In this document: piece after piece, positions 52,961-64,000 of the stretch | Numbering within the stretch: the first letter of the stretch is position 1 | Layout: each line of letters starts with the position of its first letter | NCBI GenBank assembly: GCA_023974075.1 | Contig: CM043792.1 | Span: forward strand, 15,963,373-16,027,372 | Source of the DNA: Chaenocephalus aceratus | Taxonomy: Eukaryota; Chordata; Actinopteri; Perciformes; Channichthyidae | DNA length: 64,000 nt | Direction of reading: 5' to 3' | Program-made: the position numbers and the translations under genes | The notes under the pieces: generated by a model | Databases searched by the model: none | The model's input: the letters and a program-made list of their open reading frames with translations, nothing else | Told to the model about the DNA's origin: nothing

Positions 52961-54705
52961 CACCATGACACTGGAGAGGCTGAATTCAAAGTGTGGGCTG
53001 TTGACTGATCTTTTGTTGTCTCATTTGAAATCAAAGAAAGATTTTTAAAGTGCTGAAGGGCTGTGTAGAGCGCAGCAGATGTTTAATTTTTTAATTGAAT
53101 TCCCGCCTTCCAAATCCTCTTTTGCCAAGACTTAACAGCCCTAGCAATATCTCTGCAGGAAACCACAGATCCTTCCATATGTACAGCTTTTCCCCAAAAG
53201 CATTCATGCAGGATAATTCAACATTACTCGTTTTTTATGAAATAACTCCACAGTATTTACTCTGGTGCCAATGTCAGCTTTTGTTGGTGTATATTTCCTT
53301 TGTGGTTCCCTTTTTGATTGAAAAACATACAGAGCAAAACATACAATCACAGATCGACACCATTTGGCTCTGTCCTCTATGTAAATACACAGTCACAGTT
53401 TTCTTCAGGAACAAATTCACTTTTTAAATGTTTCTGTTTTGCCATGACAGTATTTACCGGATATTGGGGTGTTTTTGTTGTTATTGCATTCCTGTTATTC
53501 CCATTCATTTGTCATGATCTGTACTGCTGTGGGGAACTGTTACTGATGATGCATGTCTGTTTTTTGTGAGTCTGCCTCTCTCCTCCTCTATGATCTGACA
53601 CGTCAGCACCAGCTGTCAGACAAGTAGAGGAGGAACAAGTCCAAATTTGAATGTGTGGAGGGTGACAGGGACCATTGTTAGTGGTGACCGTCTAAGGGCA
53701 GTACACTAGAATTGTGGACATTACTGATACTAAGTTCTGTCCTTAGTATTTAAAACTGGACTTTAAGTAGACTACACAATCAGACTTTCAGCTTCCATGG
53801 AACCACCTACATTTAGGCACTTTCTACTACTAACTTGATGTTATTCATCCACTTGCCTTTCGTCATTTCCCCTAAGGTAGAGTTGCTGTTCAATGATGCC
53901 AAACGTTTTTTTTTTTTTTTTTTCCATCTGGTGCTGTTTCAGCATTTGTAAGGGCAGTATTCACTTTGTATGCACTATTGAAAAAGTAGTGCATCCCGGG
54001 CGCTGTACACTAGCCCACTGCTCCTAGTACTAGACTCCTGGTACTAGGGTGGGTTCAATGCAGAGGCCAAATTTCACTGTGTGTGCTGTGTGCTCTGCAT
54101 GTGTGACTATTAAAAGAGGGATTTCATCCCTCCCCAATTCTTCTTCTTCTTCTAAAAAGGGTTTGCAATTTGATATTTTTCTGATACATAATTTGCATGA
54201 GCCGGATTTCACTTCTCTGTATGGGCTTTTTGTAAGATATTCTTCTGTATCTCTCTCTTGGGATTGATGCTGGTCTCATTAAGTGTTTTGACTTTGCATA
54301 CCACTGGTAATGCTTCGCTACTTTAATGGGATAACAAAGAAACTTGAACCTCCCATTGCCCCACAAAAGAAAACTTCCCTTAGGTGAATGACACCACTTT
54401 GAGCCAAAGAAAGTTTTTTATGAGTAAATTCACAATTTTGTAAAAAGAAAACTTCATTCCGTTCTTCATCCCTGTCATTTCATGATTTCACATCTGTGCA
54501 GCGTAATGACCACATTTTTCTGAGTTCATTTGCTTCCCCAAACTTTTTTTCCCTTGGCTGAAGTCTCTGAGTTCATTTCTGTCTTTCTGCTTGCACAAAT
54601 GCTTTGGAGACATTTCAGTCTGTTGGTGTCTTAAAGAGCTGCTGTGAAAAAAACTGCTTTTTTTGCTCTGTGAGTTGGACTTACATAGAGGGGGAGGGGA
54701 GAAGG

Positions 54706-54782
<77 letters not shown>

Positions 54783-55031
54783 CCTAGCATTACTATACTT
54801 GTGGGGACCTAAATCTGTTTACACAGTCACGTGTGGGGAGTCGCCTCCCTTATGGGGACAAATTGGAGGTCCCCATAAGGGGAATCATTAATTTTAGGAT
54901 GAAGACTTGGTTAGGTTTAGGGTTAGGGTAAGGTTAAGGGTTAGGCATGTGTTGGTTATGGTTAAGGTTAGGATAAGTCTCCAGGAAATGCATGTAAGTC
55001 AATGTAATGTCCCCTGAAGTGATGTATACAT

Positions 55032-55101
<70 letters not shown>

Positions 55102-55600
55102 CGCGCGTGTGTGTGAGTGAGTGAGTGAGTGAGTGAGTGTGTGCAGTCTCCAGCTGTGGAATGTTGAGTCGGCAAGAAGAGCTCAGTGGCACGTCTGGAA
55201 CCAATCAGAGAAGAAGGGCTCAGGGACATGAAGGGTCAGAAAGAAGATTGAAAAAAAGGAAAATGAGAAGAAGGAGAAAAATGGGGGAAGAAGAAAGAGT
55301 GTGAGGAGGAGTCAGGGATGTATAAAGAGAGAAAGGCAGGGAAGGAGGAGTGTAAAGAGTTCAGTGGTTTGTCCCAGCCTTAGGCCGGCCTCTGCTGGTA
55401 GTTTTACTGTACAGATGTGTCTTTATTTGCAGAATGATGTGAACTGTTCAAGGTGATGATGTGAAAGTCAAATACCCTTCGGCGTCTGCAATGCAGACCC
55501 GCTTTTGTCCCCTGAGAATATTAGCTGACACCTGTTCAACTTTTTTGAAAGTTTCTGTTGCAATTTTATATTAAATGAATAAAGTCTATGTTCTCAAAAC
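52961..55600 (+). other. mrc2: mrc2 3' untranslated region (inferred)
   Basis: No further coding sequence. AATAAA at 55578-55583 is the best polyadenylation signal, giving a 3'UTR of about 2.6 kb. It contains two (GT)n tracts and the dispersed repeat between them. Confidence 0.55.
54705..55145. repeat. (GT)n - teleost GTGGGGACC/TTAGGG-like repeat - (GT)n block
   Basis: A (GT)n tract at about 54712-54780 is followed by ACTATACTTGTGGGGACCTA, GGTCCCCATAAGGGGAATCA and a stretch of imperfect GGTTAGGGTTA. A second (GT)n at about 55034-55100 and a (GAGT)n at about 55114-55138 follow. This composite is a common fish dispersed repeat. Confidence 0.8.
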
Positions 55601-58380
55601 TTCTGATTTCACGGTTATTTAAATTGTATTATTCTTAGTGGAGCATGGTCTCATGTGAAATTGTAACACGAACAGGGAGAAACATTATTCTATCAATATC
55701 AGTAATCTATTTGGTTAAACATAATGGTCATTTTTCTCTGTTGAGAGTTTTAGAAGTCAGATGGAAAATGAATTAAAGACGTGATGCATAAAATGTGGCG
55801 GTAATGTTGGTGTCTTTCCACAAGATGGCACAATCCGCCTGCTGTCTGGGACACATCCTCTCACACAATTGTCTCTCAGTGCCCAGGAAACTTTGTTTTC
55901 CATGAACCTTTACAGAAGGGTTTATACAGACAATGTGTAATTTTTACCTGATAAGATGCGGCTAGTTAGCATTAGTTAGTTCGTCATTGTTTTCCAAGTC
56001 ACAATAAAGTCAAGTTTTTACAAAAAAGACTGATGTTAAGACAGGCACGTCACAAGGCATTCACTTTGTTTTATGAGGTTTAAAGTCAAAATGCAATCAT
56101 AACAAACTCTAACCTGCACATTTTGCACATTTTAATTCACAACGTTAGTTCTTCATCGTTTTTTAGTGCAACTTTACATGATTTTAGTTGAAGAGTCTAT
56201 AGTTTTCAAATGTGTGACATGATTCCAACTCATGTGCCTCAACTTCCTCAAGTCAATCCCTCTGGTACTTAAGTAAGTGTTGCAGATGCAAGCCATACTT
56301 CCCCCCCCCCCCCCTCTATCATTCGTACAGGAAGGCAACACGAAGTGGATATTTTATACCCAACACCTGGTGTAATGGGAGCTTATGGCCTCTTCTTGTC
56401 AGAGACCTGCACCTCTGCAGTATCAAATCAGAGCCAGTAAATAGCTTGTTATTCAAATCAAACTGGCTCTCTGTAATCCATCTCACTTAAGATGGGTGTC
56501 ACAACTCATCCAACTGCATGCCGCAGGCACTCAGTTTGAAGCATTCAGGGGTTATGTACTCCAGCATTTGTTTATAAGTTTCACAGCCTCGGCGCTTGTC
56601 ATTATTAATGTGTCCCTGAGGTATGAAATCTATCTGCTGTTATTCTGTAACACCACATATTTCTATCTGTTGAATTTAAGACTTGGCTCTAGCTGTGATA
56701 AACATTTTACCATTACCCTTATTTGTATGATGTAGTTGCAACATGTAGTCTAAATACTCTTGTATGTTTGTTGTGACACAACGCTTGACATTTTTACAGA
56801 AATATTTTTCTTGCTAGTTACCTGAACATTTCAGGTGCAAAGTATCCCAATGCTGAGGAAAACATTTCAATAAAAATGTTTCCCTTGCAACAGCTAAAGG
56901 AGTTTGATCGTGTGCTAAATGTTGCCATCATCTTTCATGACAGGAAGACCTGACCTATACCTGGCTTCTTTGAAGCCCATCTTCTGACTATACAGTTTTT
57001 GTTTTAATGAGTATAGGATTCTTTACTATGCTGCTTTCTCCTTATTTCCTCAATTCATCATGATGCAGTAATGGCTCACAGAAAGGTCACCTTGTTAATG
57101 TAAAAGTGTTAGTGTGAGGTGAAAAAGGTTGAACAATGAGGATGATTTCATGGTAGTGTGTGGGCTTCTCTTTGCACATGCATAGCATCTATAGCTACAG
57201 CAGCAGGCCTCTTGAAGGCTTCTTGAATTCATCTGTTTAGGATTTTGGAATTTAAAGATATAGCTGTGCTGGTGGTCTCTGCTCAGGGAGCGGCAGATCA
57301 ACATCACTGCTTTATTCCTCCTAGCCTTCTCTGAGGTACTTGAGTAAAACACTTCAAAATGAATTAACCAACAAAAGAAAATAGAGAGGAGAATAATACA
57401 CTTCAAATAGCTCAGCTCATGCCTCATCAATGTCTTCTTAATTTGTAGGTTTCACTCTTAGATCAGGCGCTAGTGTTTTTCATAAACCCTTGTTTGCTCC
57501 TCCTCTTGCTACTTCCTCCGATCTGGCAGTGTTGTCATTGCAGGTTTAGGGAGGAGAACCATAGAGAAAGCAGCGTTAACAAGTACAATTAAAAACCCAT
57601 TCACCCTCCTCAGTCTCACATGCAGACTGGCCAAAGGAGAAGCAGCTGTTAAGCAGCAATAAAGGAGGCAGACACAGAGGGTGAGAGAGAGAGAGAGAGA
57701 AAGAAAGAAAGAAAGAAAGAAAGAGAGTGAGCGAGGGAATAATTCAGAAATAGACATAAAGACTTTTGAAAGAATAGGACTATGCACTTTTCCCCTTGAA
57801 CACTAATATTGGAGTGGGCTATGACGACAGAATTGCTGTTGGAATACAGTTTAATCAATTGCTTTTAATGCTCCAAAAAGGAATCTAGGGGATTGTCCAT
57901 GCACTTTCAGCAAACTGCTCATGCTGATAACCACACATCCCTTCAATGTAATTCCCACTTACAGAAGAATATGTAATGATTAAAGTACAAGATGCAATGT
58001 AGTTTGCATGCACAGCAATGTAGGTGGACTTGGATGTGATCTTAACACAAATGTGTTTTGCTCTTTATCATTGTATGGCTTAATTATTTAGTTGTAATTT
58101 AGTCCAAGCACTAGACACAATGTCTGACCTATGGTTAATTCTTATTCTCTCTTTCTCTACAATAATTCTCCATTGCTTTATGTCATATGATGGCTGATTA
58201 AAAAACCTGTAGGTTACCTCTGGTTTTATATAGTCGTGCATAACCTAGTTTCAGTTTACCTGCATGACTGCATGCCAATATTGAGATATTTGGCTCTGAC
58301 ATTTCTGCTACAACCTCCATGTCTACAAGGGGTTGGTGATATGTAAGTAAGTGTGTATACTGTTTATCACAGTGTGGTAT
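55601..58380. other. Intergenic DNA downstream of mrc2
   Basis: No gene is supported. A GAGA/GAAA purine tract lies at about 57684-57728 and a C14 run near 56300. No recognisable element boundary. Confidence 0.45.
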
Positions 58381-58383
58381 TTA

Positions 58384-60793
58384 TTTGCGAGGGAGTGGTC
58401 AACACTCAACAGTGCCAGGCTCAGCAGTGTGAAAAACGCAAGCAACAACAGTGCAATACAATAACAGTCCACATGACTGAAAAGCGCCGGGTTTTCCTGT
58501 TCACACCGCAGCGGCGCCGGCTCTTAGCTCCGGAATCCGCTTCATTTCCAGCTCCAAAAAATTGTCGGTCTAGAGGCAAGAGCTTCGGAGCTAAGAGGCG
58601 ACGTCGCTTACGTCTCTCTTACGTCGAGGCGTGCAGGAAACTAAACCCACCTCCCCTGAACATGGGTCGACTGTCATGCCTGCCTACAAGCAGTAGTGCT
58701 TATAAACACACGTTATAAAGTCAGGCAACACTAACCAGGCTTCGTGTGATTCTGTTTATTTGTGCCTTACTTTGACCATCCGTTCACTGTTATCGATCAT
58801 TGTGGAGAGAGGCAGACGTGTTGTTTTGTATTATTGCAGCTATCGGATGCAAGTAGTCAGTTTAGCTTCGGTTGCTATGCCAACATCACCCGTTTTATAC
58901 CAGAGAAACTTTCATAACAGCGTTGTGATACCAAACAGTGTCAATTCAGACTGACACACATTCACTTAGGCTAAGGGGAACTGGGGATATGCATCAGCTG
59001 CTTGTGTGAGTCGGACAGTGAATACTTTAGAGCGGCCGCTGCAGTGTGAGCTAACCGGGAGCTAACGGGAGAATACACTCCCGTGGAAGAGCAGCCAATA
59101 CTGCATAACACCCTCCTTTCTAGGAGAGAGAGAATCTCTCTCTCCAGAATATGGGTTGACTCTCTCCGGGCTTGTGAATACAGATAGCCCGAGAAGCGAG
59201 GGGGGGTGACGGTGACTTGGAGTCTGTAGCTCCGTGTAACTGTCTTGAGAAACCCAAGCAGATGTCGTGAGCATCTCCCGCTGTATGCTCCTTAGAGCCA
59301 GCTGAGATGTCACGTCTCTTCCCCTCTGAAGCGGCTTTCACACCAGCGCTTTTCAGTTTCTAGCTCCGAGCGGGAGCTTTTCTGGTTCAGCTCCGGTTTC
59401 CCTTTTCAGCTCCCGCTCTGTTCACACCGCCCACTGGCGCCCCAGAGCTGCCCCTGCTGCGTCATGACGTCACCGTTTACATCGCTGATTTGCTCCCCAA
59501 CGGCACCCATTACGGCGCTCACAACAACAACAACAACTGCGTCGGGTCGATGATCGTGTTGCTTTTAATCACACGAAGCCAGAATAAATTGAATAACGAC
59601 TTCTCCATCTCCAACTTTATACTTTGCTCCAGAGTGCCGTGGTTCATTGTTTATTAATGTGTTTCTGCAGCATTTACCGACCGCTGCACTGTTATCTATA
59701 ATGCCCGCCGAGCAGAGTCAGATTACGCAGACAAATGTCCTCGTAAAGCACCTGCTCAACATGGGTCTCATAATAAAACTAAACCCCGCGCGCCACGGCG
59801 TGCGGAGAGTATTGGTTATTATGAAATGCGCCACTGGCCGCACCCGACTTTTCTAGTACGGGGCGCGCCTACGGGTGCTGTCCTTTCACGGAAGATGGTC
59901 ACCACGGATATGGACAGATCAAAGGAGCTTCATCTTAATGACCAACTCTTTGTGTCCTGGGGTAACCCTCACAAGGGCAAGCCTGTTACTAAGCAACGGC
60001 TCTCCCACTGGATTGTGGAGGCAATTGCTTTGGCCTATACGAGTCAGAGTTTGCAAGCACCTTCGGGTCTGCGGGCTCACTCGACTCGGGGCCTGGCTAC
60101 ATCCTGGGCTTTGTTCAAGGGTGTTTCCATCCAAGACATCTGTGCAGCGGCGAGCTGGTCCTCGCCGCTCACTTTTGTCCGCTTTTACAGGCTAGACGTC
60201 TCCGCTCCAAGCGTGGCCCGAGCAGTGCTGGGCACCTGGTTGAGTCAGAGCTCTACCTGTTAAGTTCTGGTTGGTTGGTGATTTTCGAGATAAGCTCGTC
60301 TGGCAATACGGGAGCTACAATATCCCATAGTGAGACATCGAACGGAGTGTTATGAATGAGAACTATAGGTTACTTACGTAACCCCATTCCTCAGAGTAAC
60401 ATGAAGTGAGATGTCTCACCAGACGGCCCTCCTTGCTATGGTGAAGCGAGAAGAGGTGCTTATTTTGAATGACGCATGCGTCGTGGCGCAAGCTACTTAT
60501 AGGGGGTGATTCCCTGACGTTGACGTCAAGATCACCAGCCAATCAGGATTGGCATAATGAGATTGATGCTTCTGTTTGCTCCGCGATGAGGCGCATCCCA
60601 TAGTGAGACATCGAACGGAGTGTTATGAATGAGACTAAATGTTCAGGAAGTTTAGGAACTCTCGCCGGTTTAACAATAATGTTAAACTTAACCCATTATG
60701 ACATAATTCGTTATTGTATTGCACTGTTGTTGCCTGCGTTTTTTCACACTGTTGGGCCTGGCACTGTTGAGTGTTGACCACTCCCTCGCAAAT
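58384..60793. repeat. 80-bp inverted-repeat pair enclosing 2.4 kb
   Basis: GCGAGGGAGTGGTCAACACT near 58387 and the following 75 bp recur inverted at 60709-60793 with few differences. They could be the ends of one element or two opposed copies. Between them lie GTTCACACCGC-type sequence (about 58500-59440) and DIRS-derived DNA. Confidence 0.65.
59860..60263 (+). pseudogene. DIRS-type retrotransposon tyrosine recombinase, C-terminal part
   Basis: The frame ending at TAA/TAG 60261-60263 reads LFVSWGNPHKGKPVTKQRLS, LRAHSTRGLATSWALFKGVS, QDICAAASW and FVRFYRLDV. The H-x-x-R pair in HSTR and the Tyr in FYRLD are the tyrosine-recombinase signature as found in fish DIRS elements. The N-terminal catalytic Arg region and the rest of the element (gag, reverse transcriptase) are absent. 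The open frame appears to begin earlier (ATG 59826), but homology starts near 59860. Confidence 0.82.
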
Positions 60794-60900
60794 AGTGCAA
60801 ATGATGCTTCTGTTTGCTCCGCGATGAGGCGCATCCATAGTGAGACATCTCACTTCATGTTACTCTGAGGGCTGGCGTTACGTAAGTAACCTATAGATTT
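60264..60900. mobile_element. DIRS-type terminal/internal complementary repeats
   Basis: TAGTGAGACATCGAACGGAG occurs directly at about 60328 and 60600. GGTTACTTACGTAACCCC...CATGAAGTGAGATGTCTCAC (60367-60417) recurs inverted at 60840-60898. Split direct plus inverted repeats downstream of the recombinase are the hallmark of DIRS ends. The copy is rearranged, with the 60709-60793 sequence lying within it. Confidence 0.65.
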
Positions 60901-61147
60901 GAATGCACCGCCCGGCCACTACGCTAAGTGACCCGAATTGAACACACCCAACACATTTCGTTACCAGCTACATGCTCACGGTAGCTAGCATGCTAAACAT
61001 CAAAAATGATAACTGGTCATTTCTGCGTTCGCTTCTGAGAGGCGGAGTGCTGTGGAGGAGTGGGTAGAGCAGACTGTGGACTTCGCGGTGCTCGCAGTCA
61101 TTTTCAGACAAGTGAGGATACACCAACACTGTAGCCTATCTCTCCAG

Positions 61148-61232
<85 letters not shown>

Positions 61233-64000
61233 CGTGCGTGTGTGAAGCTTACAAACAGCAGCTCTTTACTTGTGTGGTTATTGCTGCATCCCCTGTGGAG
61301 TTATATTGTTTGGACATGTCCCTGTTGTATGCCTTTGTGAGGTTTAATTATGCTGTTACTTCTACAAGAACTGTCATGCTATTAATTTGTGTAGCTTTGC
61401 TTAAGATGCTTGTTGAACCCACTTGTTATTTAATGTCTGTTACGCTTGTTGTGTTCTCGTGTGTGGTTGATACCAATAAGGGTACACTGAGGAGGCCGGT
61501 TGTGTGATTGATACTGAGTTGTTTAGTATGCACGGGCTGAAAAGTGCATAGAAAAAGGGTATACGATAAGGCCTATTTCCAACCTGCCTACTCTCTACGT
61601 TCATCTGGATTCAGTCACTTGTTGTCTAACCATACAGTCTATGCTACTAACTACTAACCCTACTTTTATTTGACTATAGTATTATCGTACCCTGTTGATA
61701 AATAATCATGACATTGAGCACTTTGTGGAAATTACATTGAGACATAATATTTAAGTAAATTAACCAGAAAAAAATATCTTTTGGTGGTTAATCCAGTGAA
61801 ATTAGTTCAAGGTATATCATCGCATTAAAGCAACAACCGCTCGAAGCTAACAATGGCATTTGTCAAAATCGTGCTCATTGAGCTAATGTATTTAATACTA
61901 TTAAAGAGATAGTTATCTATCACTATAACAACATTTCTGAAGGTTGACACATTGATGTCATTATTGCCCAGTCTCACACAATACATTATGGATTGTAATG
62001 GGAATTGGTGCACAATGCAAAATGAAATAAAAAAAAAAAATCTTGACTCATTGCTGCTTTCACTTGAGCTAATTTCTACAAAACAAACAATCTTAGTGAC
62101 TGATACGTCAAATCCCCATCCAATAAAACCTACACTATCTGCACGGTTATATAGGGACAAGTCAGAACACTTTGGGTGTGTGATTCAGATGAACTGCAGC
62201 TTTGAACCCAGCTGCTGTGCCTGGAGACTTCTACAAGGGAAGCATTTATAATAGTCTGATGTTAGCCTTGTATTGACACCAAGACGATAATGTCCCTTTC
62301 CTTGTTATCTGCAGTGGCTAAAGCTCCTAGCTGAGATTGCTTCTGGTGTATCTTCATGCAGTTATGAAAGCTCTCTATACACCTGTTACTGCTAGATGCT
62401 TGTCATTGCCGAACCCCTCTGAACTGTGAGTGAGGAGTCAATATAATAATCTCCTTGGCCAGTGGGTCGCCTGATAAACACTTTGCCGCCACACTGAGAC
62501 ACACAGAGATGATGCACTTCACTCTCAGGAGAGAAAGCCAGGGAGAATCACCCATTGATTTTTTTGTCAAAGTGATTTTTTGTATTGCCATGAAAACAAC
62601 CCTGTGTGCCAACTTCTTTAAATTGGGGATCAAATGCCTTAATCTTTGTCCAAATCAAAGGCTGCACACTTCAATGTCTCTGGGTCAGCAGAGATATTTC
62701 AGAATAGCAACGCCAGAACAGGATTTCAACTCCTTCAACTCATTTCAAACTTATTTCAACTCCTCTCTTTCTTCCACCTCGTCTTTCCAGTGAGTTTTCG
62801 GTGGCGTTTTTTGTAATAGTTTAGGTGTGTGTGTGTTCTGATGGACAGTCGCAAGAGAGAGAATTTGGCTGGGCAAAACGATGGATGGTGTGTAGAGGCC
62901 ATTGGTGGAGATGGATGGGGATTTGCAGGACTGGAGGCCGGGTGTGGTGCAGTTATCTCCTCTGTGCAGATGAGAACATGTCTTTGCCTGCGGGACGCTG
63001 CTCTTTCTCAGGCCAAGGACAGCATCTGTGTGGTGAAAGGGATTATGGGCTCCCTGTTCCCAGCCTCTGCCTGTTGGGAAGCTGGGATCTGCACTTGGTT
63101 GTCTTGTGTGTTGCCCATTTTTCAGGTATGTAATTATCATCCTTAATGGGTGTAATTAGGGCCTGCACAGCTTGTGCTAAATTCAAAAACAAACTCTTTT
63201 ATGTACAGATGATAAAGCGATAAGAGCTCTGAGAAAAAGCCAGAGAAAAATGTCCCACCGCCCAGGGACAATATCAATTATTATAACAACCAAATTCAAT
63301 TTGTACCAAACATTTTTTCTATTTATCATTATCCGTTTTACCGCCCCAGAGACATTATTTAGTGAAACATTTTGGCTCTTCCACAACAGCAATTCTAACC
63401 CTAGGCAAAGCCACACATTGAATTGAAATAGCAGTCACAGGATCACCCCCAGTGCCTACTCCTAAAATAATTATTTACTGTAAACAATTAAAGGTACCAT
63501 TATCACCCCTAACCAGGGACAGGATTAGACCTCCTTATTTGCATGGTTTTCCACCCGAAAATAATAATAAGGAGGCATAAATAAGAAATAAAGACAAAAG
63601 CTGAAGTTAATTTATGGAAAGCTTGGCTGCACAAATGCTCACTGCTATGATGCTTAATCTGTTATCAAACCCCACAACATTGGGCACTCACACATGAACA
63701 AGCATGCACACACACCTTGAAGAGCTGAGTATTCCTGAGTCAGGGGAACCAGGTATACTGAAGCCAATATTACCCCTCTGGGAAATAAAGATAGGGCTGA
63801 GGTGCAGAAGGAGTGAGATGAGGCTACTGTGAAGACACGCTGAAGAGCAACAACCCAATCCCACTTGTGTTTACTTTCGCTGGTTACCACGGCAATGGCA
63901 GGAGGCTCTGCCTTTCCTGTAGAGGCGAACTCACTTAGAGGATATATTTCCTGCCTTGAAAATAAATCGGGTTGGGGGGGAAATGTTCTATTAATGTAAG
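60901..64000. other. Intergenic DNA to window end
   Basis: It contains a (GT)n tract at about 61150-61240. No exon with recognisable homology, no RNA gene and no element boundary was found. Short open frames near 62830-63146 lack any domain signature. Confidence 0.45.
61150..61240. repeat. (GT)n microsatellite
   Basis: About 90 bp of uninterrupted GT ending in GCGTGCGTGCGTG. Confidence 0.97.

Noticed and set aside
54905..54985. Interstitial telomere repeat
   Set aside because: GGTTAGGGTTA units are irregular and form part of a common dispersed fish repeat flanked by (GT)n; there is no pure TTAGGG array.
62825..63146. Overlapping 100-residue frames near the window end
   Set aside because: No domain, no homologous pattern and no supporting splice structure. 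A downstream gene's exon cannot be excluded but is unsupported.

Overview
This 64 kb window is vertebrate nuclear DNA, almost certainly from a ray-finned (teleost) fish, probably a percomorph-type genome. Exons are short and carry vertebrate splice signals. Introns hold long (GT)n tracts, several non-autonomous hAT elements with 8-bp target duplications, a tRNA-derived SINE with the common fish tail, a DIRS-type tyrosine-recombinase relic and many inverted-repeat elements. Only two protein-coding genes are supported. Both lie on the + strand in the order tlk2 then mrc2, which is the same neighbourhood as in human (TLK2-MRC2).

Layout. (1) 10-7424: the last twelve coding exons of tousled-like kinase 2, covering the end of the coiled-coil region and the whole kinase domain, with a 3'UTR to about 8.5 kb. 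Its 3.9 kb intron 2800-6705 is filled by four DNA elements. (2) 8.5-19.6 kb: intergenic DNA dominated by a nested structure. An outer element of 8.2 kb with terminal inverted repeats of more than 500 bp (10680-18847) is split by a 5.4 kb element with AT-type target duplication (11015-16454). That inner element carries a wrecked SWIM/YqaJ-nuclease gene and a histone H3 3' fragment with its mRNA stem-loop, and a hAT has landed on the H3 stop codon. (3) 19.6-55.6 kb: mrc2 (Endo180), complete from signal peptide to cytoplasmic tail in 29 coding exons. A hAT sits directly upstream, and intron 19 holds a 6.3 kb element with a Merlin/IS1595-like transposase relic, an unclassified repeat family and a further hAT. 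(4) 55.6-64 kb: intergenic, with a DIRS fragment near 59.8-60.9 kb and no recognised gene.

The two genes are functionally independent. Tlk2 is a nuclear serine/threonine kinase acting on histone chaperones. Mrc2 is a recycling endocytic receptor for collagen and glycans.

Data quality matters here. Six single-base, mostly homopolymer, indels break the frame in two tlk2 exons and one mrc2 exon, while the surrounding peptide stays intact. After correction both coding sums become exact multiples of three (1422 and 4419 nt). Base errors in the assembly are therefore the likeliest explanation. All family assignments rest on motif reading, because no search could be run.
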